Origin: Tenrec ecaudatus
Taxonomy: Eukaryota; Chordata; Mammalia; Afrosoricida; Tenrecidae
NCBI RefSeq assembly: GCF_050624435.1
Contig: NC_134534.1
Location: 62,519,501-62,583,500 of the forward strand
Direction: 5' to 3'
DNA length: 64,000 nt
Shown here: piece after piece, positions 44,601-57,152 of the stretch
Numbering within the stretch: the first letter of the stretch is position 1
Layout of the letters: every line of letters begins with the position of its first letter
Notes under the pieces: generated by a model
Told to the model about the DNA's origin: nothing
Database searches by the model: none
What the model saw: only the letters and a program-made list of their open reading frames with translations
Program-made: the position numbers and the translations under genes

Positions 44601-47364
44601 AATGCCATCTACTGGCAGCCTCAAAGATTTTGTAAATATTTAAACAAAACAACATATAAAATCATTTTAAAACAAGAAATATTTTTAAGTGAATCAATTT
44701 TTGAATGCAGAAACAAACATGTTTATGTCAACTGTTCACATGCTTGAAGGCTGATGCATCTTTTGTGCATACACATTATTTTATTAACAGCACAGACAGC
44801 CACTTTTACACAGTCACACCGGCATATATATAATTGTCAAATAGGTACGCCCACTGTTTTAAATTACTTAAGGGGTAAGAGCCCTTTACATTGAAGTCAA
44901 TATTAAATAATATTATTTATTGTTTCAAGATATTGTTACCTTACTTCTTAATATTTAGATCTGAAAGATATTGATGGAAACTGCCTGCACATAGGACAGG
45001 TATGAGAATGTTATTAGAAATGGCATTGGTGATAAAAAGTTGCAGGAAAATCATACTGAAATTCTTTCATACTTAAGTACTAGTTAATTGGATGAATAAA
45101 ACCTTGCTTGAAAACCTTTAAGAAGCATTAATTGTTAACAAAGACTGTTGTTTTAAATAGTTAAACTTACTATTGAAATTATAACTGTGATATCACTATA
45201 GAATCAATGAAGCAAAACATATTACAGATGTTTCATTTCACTGATATACAATACAAAAAAAGAACCTAGAAAATTAACTTTAGTTTTTAAGTCACCAATA
45301 AGCTTGTCGAAAATGATCTAGGCATGCTTCTGAACTATAAGCATGTTCTTATTTTTTTATTGCTCTATCATGTATATTTTCACATACTTATTAGATTTAA
45401 TTCCATAGTCATATCAAGACTAATGCTCACACAAAGATTATAAAAGCTTTGGAAATGGGTTTATATAAGTATTCTGTTTTGTTTCATAAACTTCACTACC
45501 CACCTATATTTTGCAGAGGACTGGTTTCCTTCATCCTCTATAGGAGGCTTTATTGGGGAGAGACCTACAGGCAAAGCCATCCTATGAATGTGCATAATGT
45601 ATGCATAAGAATGCATTTCAGGAAATCTTGCAATCTCGACTTGTCTTTTTCAGTTAAAGTAATAGAAGAGTACTTAAAAAGTAAGTCCTATCATTCCAGA
45701 AAGGCATTTTTAAAAGGCCATTATAAACGAAGTTCTCAGAACTCTGGCTCCAGCAGAGATGTAAAGGTTAAAAATTGCCTAGGCTGTTCTACTCTATGAT
45801 CAACTTATTTTAAATGCAAATTGTCAGCAATTTTGAGCCATGCATGTTCATGATAAAATTTAGAGAAATAAAAAGATAGGCTAGGAATAATACCAAGCAC
45901 TTAAATTATAAAAATAAGAAAGAAATATTAATGAAATTATCCAGCTTTCAAATTGTAATCATTCATGTACAAAGCAAAAACAATATGTTAATTTATTTTC
46001 CAATTGTTTCTTGTATTAATATTTTTGCCATGTTTTCCTTTGTGTGCTATAGTTCTCAGAAAAAAAATTGTTTAGTGATATACTCAAAATTTGAAGAATC
46101 AATCTAAAACTATCCCTTCTGAGTAACTTTTGTGTAATGCTTTAAAAATGCAAGAGAAATGTTGGACATAAATTTCTTGAAAAATATGTTAATGTGTACA
46201 GAGTTTCGTATGTGTGTCTGATTTCTTATTTCTTAAATAAAAATATAAAATACAATTGATATATCTTATCATTGTACAATAGATCACATAGATAATGGAA
46301 CAATTGAAGAGGGAAAAAAGTAAATTCAGTTGTGACATATCATCTGCTCTTCTTTCCATCCTGAGAAAATTTTCAGGTAACCAACTGTTTTGAAATACAT
46401 TTCCCTGCAGTTGCTATAGTGATGACAATAAAGTTCTTGCCTCTATTTGTGTGATAGAGGTTCCAAGCAGAACACTTGAAAAGGTAAGCTAATCAAAATG
46501 AAGACACTGATAGTTCTTATCTTCAAGGCAGCCTCCTTGAATTTAGTTCACAATTATAGGACTCAGCCATTGTTGGCAATTTTATTATATATGCATTATC
46601 ATAATGTTTCTCAATGTGGGCTTAAAAATTATGCAGCAAAGGATGAGCTCTCTTTTTTTTATTATAGGTTAAAGTCATTGGATAAAAATATTTAAGTTGT
46701 TTCTGGACACTGTGAGAAAAGCAATGATTGAATCAAAGACTCTTTTCCATTAGGTACTTTTCTGTCTATTACAAAGCTTTATTTTTTGAACAATACAATG
46801 ATTGCATGTTATTTTTCTTCAATGGTACATGTTGTTCAAATCTCATTTCATCTCAGTGTTGATGCAAACTAAAGAGCTTAAAAGCAGACAGATACTTGTC
46901 GAAGTGTATGAATCATCACAGACATGCCTTATATAGAGAAGTATTACTTAGATACATGCTCTACCTCAATGATATAAAAAAGTAATAGTATTTACATGAA
47001 AATATTTGGAGAATTTAAAAAACTTAAAAGTTGTTGGTGAGGGAGAATATGCAAAACACCTCATAAAGCTATAGATTGCATCTTATGCATGTTTTAATAA
47101 ATATGCAGAAATATTTATTGTGACTCTCAAAATTCAAATGACTATTTTAAAAAATAACCACCACAAATGTTACAATAACAGCCACAGGGAAGTTTACTAA
47201 AACATCGCATACATTCAAGCCATGGTTACAGTCTCAAGATGCACAGTTCTGTGTGCTCCTATAAACGACTGTGGTTAGCCTATATCTTAAGTATTCATAG
47301 TCTTTTTTTCTTCACTCGCTGTTAGGGTTACTCTTTTGCTGATAAATAAGCTGTATTTTAATTG
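44601..47364. other. No feature recognised
   Basis: 2.8 kb of AT-rich unique-looking DNA. The 116-codon frame at 45449-45799 has ordinary composition but no family resemblance, no flanking splice signals and no neighbours; I read it as chance. Confidence 0.45.
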
Positions 47365-47600
47365 AGGTACATTAGTTGTCTATTGCTGTGTGACAAATTG
47401 CCACACAGTCAGTGACATAGCGCAGACAATTAGGTTTGAAGTTCAGGCAAAGAATGACGTGGCTTTCTTCTCCGGGTCTTCTAAGACAGTAATCAATGTG
47501 TCAGACACACACTTCTCACCGAGAGTTTCTGGAGGAGAATTATGTTCAAGTTCCTTCGGGTTATTAGAATAATTCAATTCCTGGGGCTATAGTACTGAGT
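47365..47600 (+). repeat. Old interspersed repeat, family not named
   Basis: 'TTGTCTATTGCTGTGTGACAA' type start followed by ATTGCCACA, CTTCTCCGGGTCTTCTAAGA and CAATGTGTCAG. This pattern (CTATTGCTG..AACAAATTACCACA) is common across mammals as an ancient repeat. I do not assign the family. Confidence 0.5.
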
Positions 47601-47651
47601 TACTGATTATGTATCAGCTATTAGATGGGAGTTACTCTGATCTCATAAAGA

Positions 47652-47822
47652 TTTTCTTCCCCCAAATTCACTGCCATTGAGTCAAGCCAACAATCACAGT
47701 GACCCTCTATGGGGTGTGTTGATTGGTGCAGACAGCTGTATCTTTCTCCCCTGGAGCAGCTGGTGACTTTGGACCACTCACTTGGTGGCTAGCAGCCCAA
47801 CACCACAGGGACTCTAAAGTAC
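47652..47822 (-). repeat. AfroSINE, minus orientation
   Basis: Complement readable: 'AAATTCACTGCCATTGAGTC', CACAGTGACCCTCTATGGGG, 'GCAGCTGGTGACTTTGGACC' and TTGGTGGCTAGCAGCCCAAC (complement of the tRNA-like head). Confidence 0.85.
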
Positions 47823-48334
47823 TTATCAAATGGACTTCTATATTTGTAGAATGCCAATGGAGATTCGTTCTTTTATGAACTTGCTCTCATGCTCCAAATC
47901 TCTGGTTTCAGTAAAATTCTAGTGACCTTTTGAGGGATTATTAGATTAAATCAGACGCATCCCAGATGATCTCTCCTTCTTAAAATATCTGATGATATAA
48001 CATAATCTGGAAGAAAAATATACCAAATTCAGAATTTTTGGGATTAAGCAGGGTATATATATATCAAGAAGCAGGAATCTTGGGAACCATCCTAGAACTC
48101 TGCCTATGACATAGGCAAAATATATTTGGTTAGTTCGTGTGGCAGAGATAATTTTTTGCACATATATTCCAGAAAAGTTCCACATAATAAAGATTTTTGT
48201 AAAATGAATTTTAAACAATCTATAATTTATTTCCAAGATAAAAAACAGATCATCGGCATTTAAAACTGTTAGCATTTCTCTATCATTGTGTAAAGGAAAA
48301 AATGTAATTGATTTCTTACTTTTCAATATAACTC

Positions 48335-48530
48335 ATGGCTAAAAGTAATTTCTGACTCAAAACAATGCTGTCTATAGGGTTTCCCAGACGAAAGACATTG
48401 TTTTCTACTCTCCTAAAAATTTAGTCTTACCTACCCTTCAGGCCGATTCGACCCTGACCTATCCAGTTTCCATGAGCTGGTGTTCACTCCATGGCAGTGG
48501 GTCGATTTTCCTATTTTAAATACAAACAAG
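48335..48530. repeat. Chimeric AfroSINE sequence, two orientations
   Basis: The left ~60 bp (TTCTGACTCAAAACAATGCT, GTCTATAGGGTTTCCCAGAC) read as a minus-strand SINE tail; the right part (TTTCTACTCTCCTAAAAATT, TTCCATGAGCTGGTGTTCAC, CCATGGCAGTGGGT) reads as a plus-strand SINE body and tail. The junction is near 48395. Confidence 0.55.
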
Positions 48531-50999
48531 CAAAGAAGACAGCTGCACATAAAACGTTATCTTTTTTCTGTACCTAGTTAGGAAAAGTGATGGGCATCTG
48601 TGTACCATAGCATAGATTTAATTTCATACTGTCGCAAGCTTTTTAATCTTGAAAAATATACTGAATTCTTGTGAGCTTCAGTTTACTGACCGATAAAGTA
48701 GAGATAATAAGAATATATCCGGTGGTTGTAAAATTTTTGGAAACGCTGCATATAGTAAACTATTTGAATCAAGTCAAATGCTCAAAAACAGCAGCTATTA
48801 TCAGCAGTATTCTGTAGCCATTGCTGCTATTAGCACCCAATCCCAAGTGAGATTCCAACAGAATCATAAAATGACTAATTAAACATTGGTCATGAACTGT
48901 ATCAGTGTAATAAATGACTAATTGATGTTCATAGCACTTTATGATATAAATGTTATTATTTATATTGTGTGGAAAAGAAAAGCAATTTTAAATTTTGTAG
49001 CTTTACTTAAAGCCTAGAGGTGCCGAGGGTAGACAGAGGAACCAAATCAGGCCAGTGCTTTCAGTTGTTCCTCTCCACTACCGCCTCTCCTGAAGTCAGA
49101 AGAGCCCATTCTTTCACCTGCCTGGACTGACATCATCAATATGTGGCTTCCTACAGTGTGATGTTAAGGTAAAGGAGAAAACCCTCTTGCACAATTTAAC
49201 AGGTGTCAGAGAATATTGCATAAAGGCGATATCCTTACATGTTTGGGTCCATAGGTCATGTTGTGTAAGGAGAGTGGGAAATTAAGATATCTATGCAATT
49301 TTGATCATGGTCAATCATAGATAGATATTATACTTTAATTTATTTCCTTGATTAACCAATGAAATATTTTATTATCTAAATAATTATATTTATAAAATAT
49401 ATATTTATGCGTAGGCATAATGATGGGAATTAGAATAATGTTTCCATTAATATCAGCAAACCTTATAAAATTGGGGCAATTTATTTATCATGCACATAAA
49501 AGTGCCATTAAAATCCTTTACGATTCCAAACTAGGAAACAAATGCAGTTGATATTCTTTTGGTGACTGACACAAGTAATTATGTTCAAATTTCTGATGAT
49601 GGGGTTAATGGTTTATTTAATTACATTAAAATCAGAGGTTTAAATTTAAAGTAAGTATTTTCCAAACCAGCATATGTTCATAAGTCAGAGATGTGTAGCC
49701 ATAACCTGACCGATGACATTCAGGTCACGAGTAAACGTATGGTCTGCCAGAGGGTCTCAGTTAGACATCCATCAATGTAATTGCATAATACATCAGAAGA
49801 GGTAGATCTCCATTATTGAGGGCCAGTATCTCATATTGAATTTAGCAGAAAAAAACTGTTATTTTTGCTATTATTTATCTGGCTGACTATCTCTTTTAAA
49901 TAAAAGTTCAACAACTATTACATTTTTATAATTTTATAAGTAATACATAAATAATATTTATTATTTTTCATTCTCTTGAAGAAATATTTAACACACTGGT
50001 TTCTGGCTGTTGGAAAAGAGAGATTATTCTTATAATAGGTGGTAGAGATGAAAAGTATAATTTACAGGATACCTATATCATTTTAATTAATTATAACAGT
50101 TAATATGGAGATAAAAATGATAAAGGCTTATTGTTTACACTTTTTATATGTTATGCATGAAAATAATGTTACAAATGTCTAAGAAAAGGACATGGCTGAA
50201 CTGATTTTTTTCCCTACTTATTTCAAACAAAATGCTTTTGGGAGACAGCACATGGCAAAATAATGGTACTTCCTGCTAAGGAAAAAAAAGAAAAAGAATG
50301 CATGTGGGTGGAGGGCATGGGCAGATTATCCTCGATTTGATGTATGCTAATGAAGAGCTTGAACTCATGGACAAATAAACACAGTAATAGGTTCATACAG
50401 TCAGAAGGCACTAATTGAATAAAGATGTGTGAAGGAAAGGATGGATATCATTAACACAATGTGAATTCACCCATATGCCTTAGTGTAAAGGGAAAATATT
50501 GAAGAAGATTTAAAGAGAATATTTTAATTGATAGATGAGGTTTCCATTTGTATTTTATGCAGCTTGAATGAAATGGTGAGAGGAATTAACCATTGACCAG
50601 TACCTTGCTTTGACATATATTTTTAATATAAAAAAATCCATGACATTGAGATTTTCCTTTATAGCTTTTTCCTATAATTGGACTCAATATTATGATTTGA
50701 TTTTTCTGAACTACGGTAGTTTTTGATATATAATTTACTAGATTTATTGATTTTTAAAAATGTTTCTGAATTTGACACACCCTATTAGATTTTTTTGTAT
50801 TGTAAAAATGGAGTTGGGGTAGTGTACACTCTCCTCTGATTTCAAAAGGCAAAGCCGTGTGAAACTCCACAATGTCCCAAGTTAGATTCCTAAAAGGCAG
50901 CGGTCCTCTATGGTCCAACCTTCATTAATGCCATAATTTCTCCCATGCGACTCCATAATTCACTATACTGGCCACACAGTATGCACAGACCAGGCTCAC
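48531..50999. other. No feature recognised
   Basis: AT-rich unique-looking DNA. Short frames only. A palindrome-rich AT stretch at 49370-49410 is simple composition. Confidence 0.45.
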
Positions 51000-51510
51000 A
51001 CTTATGAGGTTTGTTAGCGGCATTACCAAGTTACAGTTCAAGATCAGAAATGTTCAGGATACAGTTCTTTCATCAGAGCAGCCATTTCTCTTCTGTGCCT
51101 ATAGGCAACCCTCTCTCTGGTGCTTGGCCCCTTGGGTTGGCCTTTACCCTGCGCAGGCAATGTTACAGAGCTCTTTTTTCTTGCTACATAATGCTCAAAG
51201 TGCCCTTCGCTGAGTGCCTTAGCTCAAAGGCACTCAGCTCCAGCTTCACAGACTAAATTTAATTTATCTCATTTTGTGTTGGTACCCCATTCCACAAGAA
51301 AGTATTCTATCTGCAGGCATTCTGTTTTACTTGTTCCATGGGCTGGGAAGCCCACAGTTTTATTTCATCTTCTAGTTTTTGCTTCACTGGTGCCACATAT
51401 GGTGTCAATCTTTACAGAAGCAGACCACAATATCTTTCTCAGCAGCATGGCAGGTCAATTAGAACTACAAACTTTTCAGTTACTAACTGAAGTCCAGTTA
51501 ATTCACTTCC
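51000..51510 (-). repeat. Repeat-like block ending in SINE-like sequence
   Basis: 51100-51260 has a mixed composition unlike the flanks (TGGTGCTTGGCCCCTTGGGT; CAAAGTGCCCTTCGCTGAGT) and looks like a repeat I cannot name. 51395-51510 resembles the complement of a tRNA-like SINE head (AGAAGCAGACCACAATATCT; GGTCAATTAGAACTACAAAC; AGTTACTAACTGAAGTCC). Several overlapping frames of 69-81 codons here are not genes as far as I can see. Confidence 0.45.
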
Positions 51511-51754
51511 AGGGCAATTAAAAGATACTCAGAAATAGTAAAATTAACCTCCATAAATGGCATTGGCTTATCAAGTTAATCTTAGTTTCTTGGAATGTTT
51601 TCATTGCCCTGGCGATGAAGTAGATTTAAACTGCAACTGAAAAGAGAGTCCATATAAAAACTACTACCTATTTGTATATGCATAAAAGCATGTGGCAATA
51701 TTTAACACCAATTTCTGATTAAAAAAACTCAATTAAATAGGTAGGAAGAGGTAG

Positions 51755-52870
51755 AACATGAACAAACATATATTTTCCCATGTTCCTTGCATCACACTTC
51801 ATAATAGCAAGACACTAGAAACCGCCCAGATGCCCATCAGTTCAAGAATAAATAAAGAAACTGCCACCTACACACAGCGGAATTCTATTTATCCTTACAA
51901 AGATACCTTATGACATGGAGAAACCTGGAAACTATTATTCTGAGTGAAATTAGTCAATCGAAAAAAGGACAAAGAGTGTACAAATATACTATAATAAGGA
52001 TAAACACCAAAGCAAAGGCAGACTTTGGCTCTCATGTGGTGTAATCATGTAATCCAGTCTCACAAACAGTGAAGTAGTGAGCTTGCCTAATGCTCATGGA
52101 TTGTATAGATCCTCCTTCATTTACAGATCTTCAAAATCGTTTTGATAAAGGAGACCTCACCTCAGCTGAAGTCCATTTCTCAAAAAGGGGAAGAGGGAAA
52201 AGACTAATCAGTTGCTACCATACAAAATTGTACTAAGGTCACCCCAAATCAACAGAAAATCCGACAAGAGTGATTAAAGAAGCTTACTGGAATCTCTAGT
52301 CAAAACGCGAGGGATGACATGTCTGTCTCACAGAAGGTTGATTATACTTCTGTTGGTGGATAAATGGGGTGAGGTAACAAGCGGGGAAAAATGCTTAACA
52401 ATGCTATATAGGACCCAAGAGAAGAACTTGCCCAGTACTATGTTCCCAAATGAACACTTTAGATCTAGTTTCTATAAGCTCTTGGGACAATAGACAACTG
52501 GGACTTTAACTCTGTCCTTTTGAGGTGCACAACATCCTTCAGAGACCACATCAGAGGATCCAAGTTGGAAACCCCGGTAAGTGGATTGGGGTTTACCTTA
52601 AACTCACCTGTAGCAGATTTAAGGAACTACAATAGTCCCTTGGAATTAAAGCTGAAATGACTTAGCGTGAGAAAAATGAGATGTCTACTACCCCAAGGTT
52701 GTGGAATGAGTGGCCATTGGGACTTTGGTTTGGATCTCTTCCTTTGAGGGTGCCCAGTAAGTGGTAGTCCCTAAACTGCCCTTTATTTATTATTTTGATT
52801 TTATCTTTGCTTTTTTATCACATGCTTAATCTGGGAGGCATAGTTCTGACTTTGTGAATAAGCGTTATTG
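51755..52870 (+). mobile_element. Old L1, ORF2 end and 3' UTR, plus
   Basis: 'AATAGCAAGACACTAGAAAC', CCCAGATGCCCATCAGTTCA, 'ATAAATAAAGAAACTGCCAC', TATGACATGGAGAAACCTGG and GAGTGAAATTAGTCAATCG follow the L1 ORF2 C-terminal region. From about 52080 a longer 3' UTR of an afrotherian-type L1 seems to follow. Dead. Confidence 0.7.
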
Positions 52871-53087
52871 AAAATGTTGCCCCCTCTACAGCCTTCATCA
52901 TTCATATAAATAGTATCTAGTCAGTTGAGCATTTATTATTAACAAGTCAAATTCATATACTGCAGTCTGAAAAGCTGGTTAAGTGTGTATGAAATCCTTA
53001 TCTCAACCATATTTTAAATTCTATATCATTGACTAACCAGTAACATTACCTCATGCCTCATGGAGAGGATATTCTCTAGGATGAAGT

Positions 53088-54683
53088 GATAAGGATTGTA
53101 GTTCAGTGACGTAGTTGTTCCTATCCTTGAACTCATTGTGGCAGCCACTGTTAGTACAATCCCTTGAGGTCCTTCCTCTTTTCCACTGCCCCTCTACTTG
53201 AACAATCATCATGTATTTTGCCAGGGACTGGTCTCACCTGACAAGGTGTCTAAAATATTTAAGACGAAATCTTTCCATCCTTGCCTCCAAGAAGTACTCT
53301 GGCCATCCTTCTGCCCAAGACAGAATTGTTTTTCCTTCCAGCAGTCCATGACATTTTCATTATTGTTTGTCACAATTCAAATGCATTGATTCATCTTCAG
53401 TCTTCCTTATTCCGTGGCCAACTTTCATCTGCATATGAGGTGATGGAAGACAACCTGGCTTGGGTCTGGCACACCTCAGTCCTCAAAGTAACATCCTTCC
53501 TCTTCGATGCTCTAATGAGATCTTATACAGCGGATTTACCTACTGTAACTTGTCTTTTGATCTCTGGATTGCAGCTTCCATGAGCATTGGTTGTGGATCT
53601 AAGAACAACAAAATCCTTGAGTACTTCAAACTTGTCTCCTTTTACCACGATGTCACTTATTGGTACAGGTCTGAGAATTTTGGCCTTCTTTACCTTGAGT
53701 TCTAACTAATCCTAAGGCTGCAATCTTTGCTCTTCTTCAACAAGGGCTCCTCAATTTCATCAAGCCAGGTTGTGTCATCTGCATATTGACAGTTGTTAAT
53801 AAGATTTCTTCTGGGTCTAAGGCTACATTTTCCTCCTCATAATCCAGTTGTTCCGATAATTTGCTCAGCATACAGATGTAATAATTATGGTGAGAAGAGA
53901 CAACCCTGATGCACACCTTGGCTCATTTTAAGCTATGCAATGTTCCCTTGTTATCATTGCAAAACTGCCTCTTGATCCTTATACAAGTGCCACGTGGGCA
54001 CAATGAAGAATTGTCAATCTTCTCAAGGTTATCAATAGTTTGTTATTATACCCACTGTTCGATGTCTTTGCATCATCAAAAAAAAAACACAGGTAAATAG
54101 ATTTCTGGTATTCTCCACTTTCAGCCAAGATCCATCTGACATCAGCAATGATATCCCTTGTTCCAAATTCTCTTATGAATCCATTCTGAATTGAAGCAAT
54201 GTACTCCCTGTAAATGTACTACTATAATCATTGTTGAATCATTTTCAGCATAATTGTACTTGCATGTGATATTGGTCTATAATCTGGGCACTCTGTTAAG
54301 ACACTTTTCTCTGGAATGGGTACAAATTTGGATCTGCCCAGTCAGTTATCCAAGAAGCTATGTTCGAAATATGCTAGCAAAGATGAGTGAGTGATTCCAG
54401 TGCTTTATCAGCCTGTTGAAATATTTAAATTGGTATCCCATTAGTACTTCCAGTGCAACTTGAAAATCTTCCTTTAGTACCATCGGTTCTTTCTCATATG
54501 CTAGTTTCTGAAATGATAGAATATTGACTGGTCTTTTTTGGTACAGTGACTGTGTGTACTCTTTCCATCTTCTTTGTATGCTTCCTGAATAATTTAATAT
54601 TTGCCTATACAATCTTTCGATATTGCAATATGAGGCTTTAATTTTGTTCCTGAGTTTGTTTGTTTTTCAGTTTGAGATATGCT
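53088..54683 (-). pseudogene. RTE LINE, 3' half (RT and downstream)
   Basis: Minus-strand RTE from the 3' region to the RT fingers. The YADD box is intact at 53774-53785 in the frame giving QYADDTT. Motif A lies near 54010-54060 but is damaged by an A-run and indels. Fingers at 54358-54612 are readable as FQVALEVLM and IQRRWKEYTQSLYQK. It stops at 54683, where an L1 3' UTR is inserted, and continues at 57153. Both halves together give about 3.0 kb, near full length; the extreme 3' end is missing. Confidence 0.87.
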
Positions 54684-56545
54684 GTGCTCAAGGGAATTGA
54701 GCGGAAAGCTCCCCAGGGAATGCTGAAGGTGAACTTTGGGGCCAGGGCATGGTGCCCCAACAGACAGAACTGGAAAATACTACTAAGGGTCAACAAATGA
54801 TCCTTGAACTAACTACAAACTTTTCTTTCTTGTTATGTTTTGTTTTGTTCTTTGTCAGTGGTTTGTTGTTGTTGTTTTGTTGTATATTGTTGCTTGAATT
54901 TGCTCTGTCTTGTTTTTGTGCATGTTATTATCTTTGTAGGTCTGTCTAAATAAGATAGGCTGGATGAACAAGCTGGAGGAAAAACAACAGGACTGACAGT
55001 TCTGGGGGAAATTGGATAAGGGGAAGTGGGGGGTAAGGAAGTGGTGTTAACAAACCCAGGGACAAGGGAACAACAAGTGATCCAAATTGGTGGTGAGGTG
55101 GGTGTGACAGGCCTGGTACCAAGAAGTATTGTTGAAACCCAGGTGGGGATGGAGCATGATAGTAGGACAGGAGGAAAGTCGCGGGAAATAGAGGAAAGAG
55201 CTGGGAGGCAAAGGGCATATGTAGAGGTCTAGACAAAGACACATACATATACAAATATATATATGAGTATGGGGAACTGGATCTACATGCCTATATATAT
55301 ATAGGTTCAGTATTAAGGCCGCAAAGGACATTGGGCCTCTACGCAAGTACTCCCTTAATACAAGAATAATTTATTCTATTAAATTGGCGTTCTATGATGC
55401 TTATCTTCCCTACACAACCGCTGAAGACCAAGCGAATGAATAAGCAAATGTGGTGAAGAAAGCTGATGGTGCCCGGCTATCAAAATATATATAGTCTGGG
55501 GTCTTAAAGGCTTGAAGATAAACAAGCAGCCATCTAGCTCAGAAGCAACAAAGCCCACATGGACGAACTCACCAGTCTGTGTGATCATGTGGTCCTGAAG
55601 GGATCAGTCGTCAGGTATCAAAGAACAAAAAAACATATAATTGGGTGCACACCTCCATGATACAATCGCCGAGGACAAACAGATACATAAGCAAATGTGG
55701 CAAAGAAAGCTGATGGTGCCCAGCTACTAAAAGAGATAGCTGCTGGGGTCTTAAAAGCTTGAAGATAAACAAGTGGCCATCTAGCTTAGAAGCAACAAAG
55801 CCTACATGGAAGAAGCACACCAGCCATAAAGGGATCAGGTATAAGGCATCATCAGAACAAAAAATATCTTACCATAGCAAATGAAGGGGGAAGTGCAGAG
55901 TGGAGACCCAAAGCCCATTTGTCAGCCACTGGAGATCCCTTTGCATAGGGGTCTAGGGGAGGAGGTGAGTCAGACAGGGTGTGATGTATCACCGATGAAG
56001 AATACAGCTTTCCTCTAGTTCATAAATGCTTTAAACCCCCTCCCCCCCGTCCCAATACTATCATGATCAGAATTCTACCTTGCAAATCTGGCTAGACTAG
56101 AGGATGTGCACTGGTACAGATAGGAGCTGAAGGCACAGGGAATCCAGGGCAGATGATCCCTTCAGGACCAGGGGTGTGAGTGGCGATACTGGGAGGGTAG
56201 AGAGAGAGTGGTTTGGAAAGAGGGAACTGATTACATGGATATACATGTGACCTCCTTCATGGGGGATGGAAAACAGAAAAGGGGATGAGGGAGATGTCAG
56301 ACAGGGCAGGACATCGACAGGGCAAAATAATAATTTATAAATTATCAAGGGCTCATGAGGTTGGGGGGAATTGGGGAGGGAGGGGGAAAAAGTGGACCTG
56401 ATGTAAAGGGTTAAAGTGGAGAGTGAATATTTTGAAAATGATGAAGGCAATGAATGTACAGATGTGCTTTACACAATTGATGTATGTATGGATTGTGATA
56501 AGAGTTGTATGAGCCCCTAATAAAATGTTTTTTAAAAAATGATAT
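54684..56545 (+). mobile_element. L1 3' UTR, long copy (about 1.86 kb), plus
   Basis: The longest copy of the family 3' UTR here. It begins with TGCTCAAGGGAATTGAGCGG, has no coding sequence, and ends 'GAGCCCCTAATAAAATGTTT' plus A-rich tail. A unit of about 110 bp is repeated: 55461-55570 and 55705-55815 share 'AGAAAGCTGATGGTGCCC', GGGGTCTTAAA(G/A)GCTTGAAG, ATAAACAAG and AAGCAACAAAGCC. A G-rich run lies at 56360-56390. It interrupts the RTE at 54683/57153. Confidence 0.88.
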
Positions 56546-56749
56546 TCTGCACATATGCTTCCTTATTACTTCCCTTTCCCCTATTTTCTTTTGTTGTTGT
56601 TGGTTTCTATCTTTAATAAGAACTTGCCCTTCCTGTCATCAGTAGATAATACAATCCAGTAACCATTAAGCATTACATCGATATTCTGTTTTCAGCCAGT
56701 AGCTTAGAAACTGAGCATAATATTTATAATTCAGCAGTTCTATATACTT
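56546..56749. other. Spacer between two facing L1 3' ends
   Basis: About 200 bp that is neither L1 3' UTR nor the RTE that surrounds the insertions. The RTE resumes only at 57153 with the sequence that should directly follow 54683, so this spacer came in with one of the L1s or from another insertion. Confidence 0.6.
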
Positions 56750-57152
56750 GTTTGTTTTATTTTTTAAATCATTTTATTGGGGGCTCATACAACTCATATC
56801 ACAATCCATGCATACATCCATTGTGTCAAATATATTTGTACATTGGTTGCCATCATCATTCTCAAAATATTTACTCTCCACCTAAGGCCTTGGCATCATT
56901 TTTCCCCCTCCCTCCCCGCTCCCCCCTTCCTCATGAACCCTTGATAATTTATAAATTATTATTTTGTCCTATCTTACTCTTTCCGACATCTCCCTTCACC
57001 CACTTTTTGGTTGTCTGTCCCCCAGGGAGGAGGTTATATGTGGATCCCTGTAATCTGTTGCCTTTTACCACCCCACCCTCCCTTCACCCTCCTGGTGTCA
57101 CCACTCTCACCACTAGTCCTGAAGGGATCATCCGTCCTGGATTCCCTTCCCC
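56750..57152 (-). mobile_element. L1 3' UTR, minus, 5'-truncated
   Basis: Oligo-T, then ATCATTTTATTGGGGGCTCA and the complement of the family 3' UTR up to 'GATCATCCGTCCTGGATTCC'. It faces the plus copy at 54684-56545 tail to tail. Confidence 0.88.

Noticed and set aside
45449..45799. 116-codon plus-strand frame in unique DNA
   Set aside because: No recognisable domain, no splice-site or promoter context, and its length is unremarkable for 64 kb of six-frame translation.
47946..48326. 126-codon minus-strand frame
   Set aside because: Composition follows the AT-rich background (Ile, Phe, Lys, Leu), no domain, and it lies beside a SINE chimera.
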